Of a DNA stretch of 39,430 nucleotides, positions 9,197 to 17,700 are shown piece by piece. The stretch spans positions 1 to 39,430 of the forward strand of contig JBMNQI010000017.1 of NCBI GenBank assembly GCA_050944055.1, written 5' to 3'. The notes beneath the pieces were generated by a model. That model was not told the DNA's origin and made no database searches. It saw only the letters and a list, made by a program, of their open reading frames with translations. The DNA comes from JBMNQI01 sp050944055 (GTDB lineage: Bacteria; Bacillota; Clostridia; Oscillospirales; Oscillospiraceae). Each line of letters starts with the position of its first letter. Position 1 is the first letter of the stretch. A program made the position numbers and the translations under genes.

Positions 9197-9226
9197 CCCC
9201 GCCCTGAAGAAGGCGGGGATGCTTTT
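9197..9226 (+). terminator. Terminator-like hairpin after hisE
   Basis: A perfect seven-base stem CCCCGCC/GGCGGGG (9197-9203 with 9212-9218) encloses an eight-base loop and is followed by a short T-rich tail (TTTTC near 9223). The tail is imperfect, so termination may be partial, but the position directly after the last his gene is right. Confidence 0.65.
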
Positions 9227-9281
9227 CTGTGCGGCGCAAGCGGCGAAATCAAGATCCTGCTAACCGACCCCTCAGAATACA

Positions 9282-9316
9282 AAACGGCGGTATAGACTTT
9301 CTCTATACCGCCGTTT
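9282..9316 (-). terminator. Rho-independent terminator of rpmB (possibly bidirectional)
   Basis: A 15-base perfect stem (9282-9296 with 9302-9316, AAACGGCGGTATAGA and its complement) has a five-base loop. On the minus strand it lies just after the rpmB stop and ends in TTTT. On the plus strand it ends in TTT and would back up the weaker his terminator. Confidence 0.85.
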
Positions 9317-9342
9317 GAAACCGGTAGTGTAAACCGCGCATG

Positions 9343-9531
9343 TTAAACAGCGCGCGTAACTTTGCCTGAGCGGAGGCACCTTGTACAGACGTACACATGG
9401 CGCGGAGAACCTTCTACCAGAGCCTTAACGCGCTTGACATTGGGCTTCACCATTTTATTGGAACGCCTGTGGGAGTGGGAAACCTTGATGCCGAAGGTAA
9501 CGCCCTTATTGCAGATCTCGCATTTTGCCAT
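9343..9531 (-). CDS. rpmB: Ribosomal protein bL28, zinc-binding form
   Basis: Large-subunit ribosomal protein L28 of 62 aa. It begins MAKCEICNKG and has a second cysteine pair in CTRC near residues 48-51, giving the four-cysteine (C+) zinc form. The HSHRRSN and KPNVKRV segments are typical of the family. The open frame continues 19 codons upstream to 9588, but AAGGAGGTG lies just before the ATG at 9531 and the conserved protein starts there. Expressed alone, from its own promoter to its own terminator, divergent from hprK. Confidence 0.97.
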   Translation of the reverse strand: MAKCEICNKGVTFGIKVSHSHRRSNKMVKPNVKRVKALVEGSPRHVYVCTRCLRSGKVTRAV

Positions 9532-9587
9532 TTGCTGCACCTCCTTGCCTGAAAAATCGCCGACACTGAAAAATCGCGGCACGAACA

Positions 9588-9616
9588 ATAATAGCAGATT
9601 AGTTTGTGAAATGCAA
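9588..9616 (-). promoter_or_regulatory. Sigma-A promoter of rpmB
   Basis: On the minus strand TTGCAT (9611-9616) is followed after 17 bases by TATTAT (9588-9593), giving about a 45-base leader before the rpmB ribosome site. It lies back to back with the hprK promoter, about 47 bases away. Confidence 0.7.
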
Positions 9617-9663
9617 GCTAAATTTTCTTTTCTTTAAAATATGTCCTAAAACAGTCTTCTATA

Positions 9664-9692
9664 TTGCCATATTTGGCGTCATAGTGTATAAT
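9664..9692 (+). promoter_or_regulatory. Sigma-A promoter of hprK and downstream genes
   Basis: TTGCCA (9664-9669), a 17-base spacer, then a perfect TATAAT (9687-9692) preceded by TG. The leader to the hprK start is about 45 bases. Confidence 0.78.
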
Positions 9693-9743
9693 TTAATGAT
9701 ACATAAGCGGAATGCCGCCCGCGTGCGGCTGAAGGGAGATAAT

Positions 9744-10694
9744 ATGGCCGCCGTATATTCAGTGCCTCTTGGGCGCATCATCGAAGAATTCAGGCTTGAA
9801 CCACTCTATATGCCGGAAGGCTGCGAAAAGACCAAGATAACAGTGGAGGATGTCAATCGGCCCGGCCTCCAGCTTGCAGGTTTTTTTGACTATTTTGTGC
9901 ACGAGCGCATACAGCTCATAGGCCTTGTTGAAAACGAATACGTCAGCGGTATGATGCCTGAGAAAAGGAGGGAGGCTTTTGGCCGCCTCCTGTCTAAAGG
10001 CATACCCGCGCTTATAATAGCCCGCGGGCTCGAACCATTCCCCGAGTGCCTCGAAATGGGCGAGAAGTACGCGGTCCCCATATTGCGCTCAGGTGAAACG
10101 ACGGCCGCCATCATGTCTTCTCTTATAAATATGCTTAGCATCGAGCTCGCGCCGAGGATCACGAGGCACGGCGTGCTTGTAGAGATATACGGAGAGGGAG
10201 TACTGATACTGGGGGAGAGCGGCGTAGGCAAGAGCGAGACCGCGATTGAGCTTGTAAAACGCGGCCACCGCCTTATAGCCGACGACGCGGTTGAGATAAG
10301 AAAAATAGGCAACCATATGCTTATAGGCTCGGCCCCGGAGCTGCTGCGCCATTATATCGAGCTCCGGGGGGTCGGCGTTATAGACGTCCGCCGCATTTTC
10401 GGAATGGGCGCAATAAAACAGGACCAGGAGATAGACCTTGTCGTGAATATGGAGCCGTGGCAGGACAGCATAATGTACGACAGGCTGGGGCTTGAAAACC
10501 AGTATACGTCCATTTTAAACGTCAAGGTGCCAAGTCTGGTAGTACCGATAAAACCCGGGCGCAACCTGGCTGTGATACTCGAGGTCGCGGCAATGAATAA
10601 CCGCCAGAAAAAGCTGGGCTACAACGCTGCCCGCGATTTCACGGAACAGGTAAACAAGCATTTCGACGAGCAGCTCAGCGCCCAGAAAGAATAG
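9744..10694 (+). CDS. hprK: HPr kinase/phosphorylase
   Basis: Bifunctional enzyme that phosphorylates or dephosphorylates Ser46 of HPr and so sets carbon catabolite repression in Gram-positives. The 316 aa show the N-terminal domain, then Walker A GESGVGKS at about 157-164, the LIADDAVEI segment, and the HprK signature ELRGVGVIDVR. The frame is open back to 9606, but the promoter lies inside that extension and GAAGGGAG precedes the ATG at 9744, where the family's N-terminus begins (VPLGRIIEEF). It starts a plus-strand run with murB, rapZ, yvcK, whiA and dnaE. Its presence implies a PTS/HPr system elsewhere in the genome. Confidence 0.96.
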   Translation: MAAVYSVPLGRIIEEFRLEPLYMPEGCEKTKITVEDVNRPGLQLAGFFDYFVHERIQLIGLVENEYVSGMMPEKRREAFGRLLSKGIPALIIARGLEPFPECLEMGEKYAVPILRSGETTAAIMSSLINMLSIELAPRITRHGVLVEIYGEGVLILGESGVGKSETAIELVKRGHRLIADDAVEIRKIGNHMLIGSAPELLRHYIELRGVGVIDVRRIFGMGAIKQDQEIDLVVNMEPWQDSIMYDRLGLENQYTSILNVKVPSLVVPIKPGRNLAVILEVAAMNNRQKKLGYNAARDFTEQVNKHFDEQLSAQKE

Positions 10695-10729
10695 ATTTGC
10701 CATGTAATAAGATGCCGGAGGTGGCCTGA

Positions 10730-11647
10730 TTGGACTGTTTTGAAGCCGTAATAAGGGACATAAGGCGCGATTTGCCGGATGTTGAGCTTCGCGAATATGA
10801 GCCTATGTTCAAGCATACCTCGTTCAGAATAGGCGGGCCCGCGCGTTTAATGGCCCTGCCCGGCGGCCTTCAGCAGGCGCAGGCGCTGATAAGGGCCGCG
10901 CAGAATTACGATGTCCCGACCTTCGTCATTGGAAGCGGGACTAATATTCTCCCGCCGGACGGCCAGCTAAACGCACTTATAATAAAAACCACTCCCGGCC
11001 TCGGAGTCCTGCAAATCGTCGGCACGAAGCTGATTGCTGCGGCGGGAGTATCGCTGAAAAAAGCGGCGGTGCGCGCTCAGCAGGAGGGTCTGTCCGGACT
11101 GGAATTTTCCTACGGCATACCGGGGAGCGTGGGCGGAGCGGTCTTCATGAACGCGGGGGCGTACGGCGGCGAGATGAAAGACGTGGTGCTCGACGTCGAA
11201 TACATAGATGATTTCGGGGAACATATGCTCGCTGTCGGCAAGACGCTGGGTTTTTCATACCGCCGCAGCATGTTTTCCGACAAGCGGTACCTCATTACGG
11301 CCGTGCGCATGCAGCTTAAGCGCGACGACCCGGAAGCGATACGCGAGCGCATGAACGAGCTCGAGGAGAGGCGCCGCGCCAGCCAGCCTCTCGACCTCCC
11401 GTCCGCGGGCAGCGCGTTTAAGCGCCCCGAGGGAGGATATGCCGCCGCGCTTATTGAAAAGGCGGGGCTGAAGGGCTACAGGATAGGGGGGGCTCAGGTC
11501 TCGCCCAAGCACGCGGGCTTCATAGTCAATACGGGAGGCGCGACGGCAGGCGACGTGCTCGAGCTCATGAGATATGTCCGCGGCAGGGTTTACGCCGCAT
11601 CGGGGATACTGCTCGAACCTGAGATAAGAGTATTACATGACGGTTAG
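10730..11647 (+). CDS. murB: UDP-N-acetylenolpyruvoylglucosamine reductase MurB
   Basis: FAD- and NADPH-dependent enzyme of peptidoglycan precursor synthesis that makes UDP-MurNAc. The 305 aa show HTSFRIGGPA, the FAD-binding GSGTNIL, GSVGGAVFMNAGAYGGE, the YRRSMF loop, the catalytic Ser region SAGSAFKRP and the terminal EPEIRVL with the catalytic Glu. Lack of the extra YLN loop of E. coli MurB makes this the type II form. The start is TTG at 10730, with GGAGGTGG nine bases upstream. It lies between hprK and rapZ, an arrangement recurrent in Clostridia. Confidence 0.96.
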   Translation: MDCFEAVIRDIRRDLPDVELREYEPMFKHTSFRIGGPARLMALPGGLQQAQALIRAAQNYDVPTFVIGSGTNILPPDGQLNALIIKTTPGLGVLQIVGTKLIAAAGVSLKKAAVRAQQEGLSGLEFSYGIPGSVGGAVFMNAGAYGGEMKDVVLDVEYIDDFGEHMLAVGKTLGFSYRRSMFSDKRYLITAVRMQLKRDDPEAIRERMNELEERRRASQPLDLPSAGSAFKRPEGGYAAALIEKAGLKGYRIGGAQVSPKHAGFIVNTGGATAGDVLELMRYVRGRVYAASGILLEPEIRVLHDG

Positions 11648-11677
11648 GCTGCGGATTATTATACAAAGGAGCCATAA

Positions 11678-12529
11678 ATGGATTTTCTCATTATTACAGG
11701 AATGTCGGGCGGGGGGAAGAGCCGTGTAAGCTCGATTCTTGAGGACATCGGCTTCTACTGCGTGGACAATATGCCGGCCGTGCTGATACCCAGATTTGCC
11801 GAGCTTACAAGGGCTACAAAGGGCCGCTATGAACGGGTCGCTCTTGTCACGGACGTACGGGGCGGGGAAAGCTTCGACGTGCTTTTCGAGTCTTTAGACC
11901 GTCTGAGCGAGGCCGGCTGCGCCTACAAGATCGTGTTTGTCGAGGCCTCCGAGGAGGTTATCATACACCGCTATAAAGAGACGCGCCGCAGCCACCCGCT
12001 CGCCTCTCTGGGGCTCGGCCTTGCCGAGGCCGTAAGACGCGAGCGCATAATGCTTGAACCGCTGCGCAATATGGCGCACTATCTTATTAACACGACGACT
12101 TATTCTATCGCCGACCTCCGCGCCGAAATACTCAGGCTGTTTTCGGAGGACGTTAAGCGGACCATGCCCGTAAAGGTCTGTTCCTTCGGTTATAAGCACG
12201 GCCTGCCGGCCGACGCGGACCTTGTTTTCGATGTCCGCTTCCTGCCCAACCCATATTATATTGACGAGCTTCGCAATCTTACCGGCCTTGATGAGGAAGT
12301 AAGAAGCTTTGTATTCAGCTACCAACAGTCAATCGAGTTTATGGAGCTTTTACAGAATCTGATGACCTTCCTTCTGCCCCATTTTGTAAACGAGGGCAAA
12401 ACAAATCTCGTCATCGCCATAGGGTGCACAGGCGGGCAGCACCGCTCGGTCGTGGTGGCCGAAAAGCTTGGTGAGTTCATTGCGCAGAAGGGCTATCCGG
12501 TTAGCGTAACTCACCTTCACAAGCCTTAG
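11678..12529 (+). CDS. rapZ: RapZ/YvcJ nucleotide-binding protein
   Basis: P-loop protein of the RapZ family. In E. coli it guides RNase E to the small RNA GlmZ; in Bacillus (YvcJ) it binds and hydrolyses nucleotides and affects competence. The 283 aa contain Walker A GMSGGGKS at about residues 8-15, TDVRGG near 60, the C-terminal DVRFLPNPYY and the strongly conserved IGCTGGQHRSV that binds an amino-sugar phosphate in RapZ. The ATG at 11678 follows AAAGGAG. It precedes yvcK and whiA as in most Firmicutes. Which of the two biochemical roles applies here cannot be judged from sequence. Confidence 0.95.
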   Translation: MDFLIITGMSGGGKSRVSSILEDIGFYCVDNMPAVLIPRFAELTRATKGRYERVALVTDVRGGESFDVLFESLDRLSEAGCAYKIVFVEASEEVIIHRYKETRRSHPLASLGLGLAEAVRRERIMLEPLRNMAHYLINTTTYSIADLRAEILRLFSEDVKRTMPVKVCSFGYKHGLPADADLVFDVRFLPNPYYIDELRNLTGLDEEVRSFVFSYQQSIEFMELLQNLMTFLLPHFVNEGKTNLVIAIGCTGGQHRSVVVAEKLGEFIAQKGYPVSVTHLHKP

Positions 12530-12550
12530 CTTTTTTCGGACAGTGAGGAT

Positions 12551-12636
12551 GCGCGCCGCTGAAGGCCGGGCGAACGCCCAAGACCGGCGCTATGCCGGCC
12601 AAACTGCAAAACGGTCTGACCTGAGGCCGTTTTTTT
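12551..12636 (+). promoter_or_regulatory. Folded GC-rich leader ending in a terminator, between rapZ and yvcK (possible attenuator)
   Basis: Two hairpins can form in tandem: GGGC/GCCC (12568-12571 with 12576-12579) and CCGGC/GCCGG (12584-12588 with 12594-12598). Alternatively GGCCGG (12564-12569) can pair with CCGGCC (12595-12600). Next comes a nine-base terminator stem (12609-12617 with 12624-12632) and seven Ts (12630-12636). AGACCG at 12581-12586 is exactly complementary to CGGTCT at 12612-12617, the left arm of the terminator, so an antiterminator pairing is possible. I do not recognise a known riboswitch class. It may simply be a terminator with chance pairings. Confidence 0.45.
12609..12636 (+). 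terminator. Rho-independent terminator downstream of rapZ
   Basis: Nine paired bases (AAACGGTCT with AGGCCGTTT, including one G-T pair), a six-base loop, and an uninterrupted T7. It is a strong intrinsic terminator placed between two genes usually co-transcribed, 52 bases before the yvcK start. Confidence 0.82.
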
Positions 12637-12687
12637 GGCGCTAAATAATTCTTTGTTCAACGGGCGCATAATAAGGGAGGGCAGAGC

Positions 12688-13731
12688 ATGCCCCTTATAA
12701 GATTCGACTCCGCTCGGCGCAACGGCCCGCGTATCGTCGCTCTCGGCGGCGGCACCGGCCTTTCAAATATGCTGCGCGGCTTAAAAAAATATACTGAAAA
12801 CATAACGGCAATCGTCACGGTTTCGGACGACGGGGGGCACAGCGGGATTCTTCGCAGGGATCTCGGGATTCTGCCGCCGGGCGACATACGAAACTGCCTG
12901 CTGGCCCTTTCCAATATTGAGCCAATCATGGAAAGCCTTATAGATTACCGCTTCGGGGAGGGCGAGCTCAGGGGCCAGAACGTCGGGAATCTTATTATTG
13001 CGGCGCTCTCCGATATATGCGGCTCGTTTTCGGTAGCCGTTTCGCAGCTTTCGCAGGTGCTCGCGATCACGGGCAGGGTTTTGCCGGTAACGACGCAGAG
13101 CGTGTACCTGCAGGCCGAGTTTGAAAACGGGGATACGGTGCTGGGCGAATCAAAGATTGCCGAATACAAAAAGGAGCTTGGCAGCAGGATAGCGCAGGTG
13201 TCGCTTAAACCCGGGACTCCCGGGGCGACCCCCGAGGTGCTGTCGGCCATCTCGCAGGCGGATATGATAGTTTTCGGGCCCGGCAGCCTGTATACGAGCA
13301 TAGTGCCGAACCTGCTGGTCCGGGGCGTCAGCGAGGCTATACGCGAGTCAAACGCGCTTCGCGTCTTTGTGTGCAACGTCATGACGCAGGAGGGCGAGAC
13401 AGAGGGATACTCGGTCTCAGATCACCTGAGGGCTCTTGAGCGGCACGGGGCGAAATGCGACGTCTGCCTTGCTAATTCGGAGCCTGTCAGCCAAGCTGCC
13501 GCCGAAAGGTACGCTCTGGAGGGAGCGGGCTGCACGAAAGTGGACGCTGAAGCTGTCAGGGCTTTGGGCGTCAGGCTTTTGACAAGGCCAGTGATGACCG
13601 AAGCCGGCGGCTATGTCCGCCACGACCCCTGGAAGCTTGCGCAGGAGCTTATCATGCTTCATTACAGGGAACATGACCGGGGCGAGCTTCGCCGCTTCGA
13701 CGAGGCAATGGCGGAGTATCTTGCCGATTGA
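12688..13731 (+). CDS. yvcK: YvcK/CofD-like morphology and gluconeogenesis factor
   Basis: Rossmann-fold protein of the CofD-like family that binds UDP-sugars. In Bacillus it is needed for normal cell shape on gluconeogenic carbon sources. The 347 aa begin with the diagnostic ALGGGTGLSNMLRGLK, then VTVSDDGGHSGILRR and LPPGDIRNC, the GQNVGNLI segment and GPGSLYTS near residue 195. CofD itself uses lactyl-2-phospho-glycerate, but that role belongs to F420 producers and is not expected here. The ATG at 12688 follows GGGAGGG. It is in the conserved rapZ-yvcK-whiA order, though a strong terminator separates it from rapZ. Confidence 0.95.
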   Translation: MPLIRFDSARRNGPRIVALGGGTGLSNMLRGLKKYTENITAIVTVSDDGGHSGILRRDLGILPPGDIRNCLLALSNIEPIMESLIDYRFGEGELRGQNVGNLIIAALSDICGSFSVAVSQLSQVLAITGRVLPVTTQSVYLQAEFENGDTVLGESKIAEYKKELGSRIAQVSLKPGTPGATPEVLSAISQADMIVFGPGSLYTSIVPNLLVRGVSEAIRESNALRVFVCNVMTQEGETEGYSVSDHLRALERHGAKCDVCLANSEPVSQAAAERYALEGAGCTKVDAEAVRALGVRLLTRPVMTEAGGYVRHDPWKLAQELIMLHYREHDRGELRRFDEAMAEYLAD

Positions 13732-13761
13732 CGCTAGTGTCTGCGCTCTTGGAGGGATTGT

Positions 13762-14673
13762 ATGTCATATTCCTCGGATGTAAAAAAAGAATTATGCCGC
13801 GTTCCTCTCGCCAGAACCTGCTGCGCGCTGGCTGAGGCCTACGGGGTGCTGCTCTTCTGCAACACGTTTTCCTATCGGGAGATAAGGATAATAACCGAGA
13901 GCCGCGCCTTCGCCTCCAGGCTGCCGAAGCTCTGGAAAAAGGCCTTCGCCCTCGGCTTTGACCGGCTTCCGGAGGAGAAGGCGGGGGGAAAACTCATTTT
14001 TTCGGTTACGGACTCGGAAAAAATAAAGAAAATATTCGCGCGTTTCGGCTACAGCCCCGAAACCGTCGTCGCGCAGCATATCAACCTGGCCGTTCTGGAG
14101 GAGGAATGCTGCTGCGCTTCGTTCCTCAGGGGCGCGTTTCTCGCAGGAGGCTCCGTCACGGAGCCGAGCAAACGCTATCATCTTGAGCTTGTAACGCCGC
14201 ATTATTTCGTGCGAAGCGAGGCGCTGGCGCTCATGCTCGAAAACGGCCTTTACCCCAAGGACCTCGACCGGAACGGAACCTATATAATCTATTTTAAGCA
14301 GAGCGAATACATCGAGGATATGCTGACGTTTATCGGAGCCCCGGTGTCCGCTATGGTAATTATGTCAACCAAAGTGGAAAAGGAGCTGCGCAACAGCGTC
14401 AACAGGCGCGTAAACTGCGATTCTGCGAACCTCGACAAGGCTGTCGAGGCGGCCCAGGCGCAGCTTAGGGCAATAAGGCGGCTGGACCTCGGCGCGCTGC
14501 CCGAAAAGCTGCGCCGCACCGCGCAGCTCCGGCTGGACAATCCCGAGGCGACGCTCGCGGAGCTGGCCGAGATACACGAGCCGAAGGTCACAAAATCCTG
14601 CATTAACCACCGACTGAGGAAGCTTACTCAGCTGGCGGAGCATATAAAACCGCAAAGCGGCCAGGTGGACTGA
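13762..14673 (+). CDS. whiA: DNA-binding protein WhiA
   Basis: WhiA joins an N-terminal LAGLIDADG homing-endonuclease-like domain without nuclease activity to a C-terminal helix-turn-helix. It is a sporulation regulator in Streptomyces, and in Bacillus it influences cell division and chromosome segregation. The 303 aa show SYSSDVKKEL at the start, FLRGAFLAGGSV near residues 115-130, the NSVNRRVNC linker, and the terminal helix-turn-helix containing SCINHRLRKL. GGAGGG precedes the ATG. The neighbour yvcK is its usual partner. Confidence 0.95.
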   Translation: MSYSSDVKKELCRVPLARTCCALAEAYGVLLFCNTFSYREIRIITESRAFASRLPKLWKKAFALGFDRLPEEKAGGKLIFSVTDSEKIKKIFARFGYSPETVVAQHINLAVLEEECCCASFLRGAFLAGGSVTEPSKRYHLELVTPHYFVRSEALALMLENGLYPKDLDRNGTYIIYFKQSEYIEDMLTFIGAPVSAMVIMSTKVEKELRNSVNRRVNCDSANLDKAVEAAQAQLRAIRRLDLGALPEKLRRTAQLRLDNPEATLAELAEIHEPKVTKSCINHRLRKLTQLAEHIKPQSGQVD

Positions 14674-14716
14674 GAGAGCGCGGCACCTGGCGTAATACTT
14701 ACCGGGAACTGATTAC

Positions 14717-17700
14717 ATGTCTTTTACACATCTTCATCTCCATACCGAATACAGTTTGCTCGACGGCGCCTGCCGCATAGCGGATCTGCCGCAGCGCCTG
14801 CACGAGCTTGGCCAGAATGCCGTGGCAATAACGGACCACGGTGTCATGTACGGCTGCATAGATTTCTATAAAAACTTAAAAAAGGCGGGAATAAAGCCTA
14901 TTATCGGGTGCGAGGTCTATGTCGCGCCGCGCACGCGCTTTGACAGGAACTACGAGCTTGACAGCGAGGCGCGCCATCTTGTGCTTTTGTGCAGGGATAT
15001 GGAGGGCTATAAAAACCTCAGCCGCATTGTGAGCCTGGCTTTTACGGAGGGCTTTTACATAAAGCCGCGCGCAGACCTTGAGCTTCTTCGCCGCTTTTCT
15101 GGCGGGCTTATAGCGCTTTCGGCGTGCGTCGCGGGCGATATTCCCCGGCGAATCCTGGCGGGCGACTATGACGGAGCCAGGAGGGCCGCTCTTGAGCTGC
15201 GCGATATTTTCGGCGAGGAAAACTTCTATCTGGAGCTTCAGGACCATGGGCTCAGGGAGCAGGCGGCGGTCAACGCGGGCATATTGCGACTCCATGAGGA
15301 GACGGGCATACCGCTTGTCGCGACAAACGACGTCCACTATCTGAGGCGCGGGGACTCCGAGACACAGGATATTCTGATGTGCATACAGATGAACAAGACT
15401 GTGGACGACCCGGACAGGCTTCGCTTCGGCACCGACGAATTCTATGTAAAATCAGAGGACGAGATGCGCTCCCTGTTCCCGAACAGCCCCGAGGCGATAG
15501 ACAACACGTCCCTGATAGCCGAGAGGTGCAATGTCGATTTTGTGTTCGGCGAGCATCATCTGCCGGAATTCAAGCTGCCTCCCGGGCGGGAGACGGGCGA
15601 GTATTTCGAGGAAAAATGCGCCGAGGGTTTCAGTAAGCGTTATCCCGACGCCCCCGAAGGCTACCATGAGCGCCTTCGATTTGAGATCGACATGATAAAG
15701 CGCATGGGCTTTGTCGAATACTTCCTCATTGTCGGCGATTTTATTGAATTCGCGAAATCACAGGGCATCCCGGTCGGCCCCGGGCGCGGCTCCGCGGCGG
15801 GCAGCATGGTATCCTACTGCCTGGGCATAACCGACGTGGACCCTATGAAATACGGCCTGTATTTCGAGCGTTTCCTCAATCCGGAGCGCATCAGCATGCC
15901 GGATATCGACATCGACTTCTGCTATCAGCGCCGGCAGGAGGTAATAAACTACGTCATTGAAAAATACGGCGCCGACCATGTCGCACAGATCGTGACCTTC
16001 GGCACAATGGCGGCGCGAAGCGCCGTGCGCGACGTCGCCCGCGCGACAGGCATGAGCTATGCCGAGGGGGACGCGATAGCAAAGGCCGTTCCGTTCAGCC
16101 TCCATATGACGATTGACGAGGCGCTGAGGCTTTCAAAGCAACTGGCGGAGATGTATGAAGGCGACGAGCGCATAAGGCGCGTGCTGGATACGGCAAGGGC
16201 GATTGAAGGCATGCCGCGCCACGCCTCGACGCACGCGGCGGGAGTTGTCATAACGCGCGACCCCGTTTCGGAGTACGTTCCGCTCGCGAGCAACGAGGGC
16301 GCCGTCGTAACGCAGTATACAATGAACACTCTCGAGGAGCTCGGCCTTCTCAAGATGGACTTCTTGGGCCTGCGCAACCTGACCGTTATAGCGGACGCCG
16401 AGCGCAGCATACGCCTTAAGCAGCCGGATTTTTCGATTTCTCGGATACCGGAGGGCGACAAGGAAGTCTTCGACATGCTCACGAGAGGCGACACTTCGGG
16501 CGTTTTTCAGGTGGAGAGCACGGGCATGACAGGCGTGTGCGTCGGGCTCAAGCCGCAGAGCATAGAGGATATTACGGCCATCATAGCGCTATACAGGCCG
16601 GGCCCCATGGACTCCATACCGCGCTTTATTGAGTGCAAGCACAACCCGGAAAAAGTCAAATACCTTCATCCGAGCCTGCGCCCGATTCTGGAAGTCACCT
16701 ACGGCTGCATAGTCTATCAGGAGCAGGTCATTGAGATATTCCGCCGATTGGGCGGCTTCTCGCTTGGACAGGCTGACATGATGCGCAGAGCCATATCGAA
16801 AAAAAAGGCCGAACAGATAGCGCGCGAAAAAGACGCGTTCATACACGGCGACCCGGAGCGCAATATCTGCGGCGCCGTAAAAAACGGGATCCCGGAGCAT
16901 ATAGCCGAGGCGATATACGGCGAGATCCTGGATTTCGCCAACTACGCTTTCAACAAAGCCCACGCGGTCAGCTACGCGATAGTCGCCTATCAGACGGCGT
17001 GGCTGAAGCTCCACTGGCCGAAGGAATACATGGCCGCGCTGCTGACCTCCGTTCTCGACAGGACGGATAAGGTAGGCGAGTATATAGCCGAGTGCCGCGC
17101 AATGGGCATAGACGTGCTGCCGCCAGATATAAACGAATCGGACGCCGACTTCACGGTAAGGGAGAACGGCATACGCTTCGGCCTCGTCGCCGTCAAGAAC
17201 ATAGGCCGCGGCTTCATCAACCGGCTCATGCAGGACCGTGCCGAAAACGGAAGATACACGTCGATATACGATTTCTGCTCCCGCCTTTTCGGGGCCGAGA
17301 TTAATAAGAGGGCGGTCGAAAGCCTCATTAAGTGCGGCGCGATGGACGGACTGGGGGCGAACCGTGCGCAGCTTCTGAGGGTATACGAGCAGGTGCTGGA
17401 GTCAGTGGCCAGCGAGCGAAGGCGCAATGTCGAGGGTCAGCTGGACCTTTTCGGCATGAGTGAAGACAACTCTATGACCGAATCAATATCATTGCCGGAC
17501 ATACCGGATCTCCCGGCGCGCGAGAAAATGGCGATGGAGCGGGAGACAACCGGCCTCTTCCTCTCTGGCCACCCGATGGACTCCTACAGGGAAGCCGTGC
17601 GCATATTGGGCGCAAGGCGCATAGGCGGCATAATATCGGATTTTGCGCAGGAGGGCGGCCCCACTCAGTATTCGGACGGGCAGCGCGTAGTCATTGCCGG

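Noticed and set aside
9606..9743. Upstream extension of HprK
   Set aside because: The hprK promoter (9664-9692) lies inside it and the ribosome site GAAGGGAG selects the ATG at 9744.
12541..12600. A glycine or other known riboswitch upstream of yvcK
   Set aside because: Some words resemble riboswitch cores (GGACAG, GAAGG), but the conserved order and spacing of the glycine, SAM, c-di-GMP, ZTP or fluoride classes are not met.
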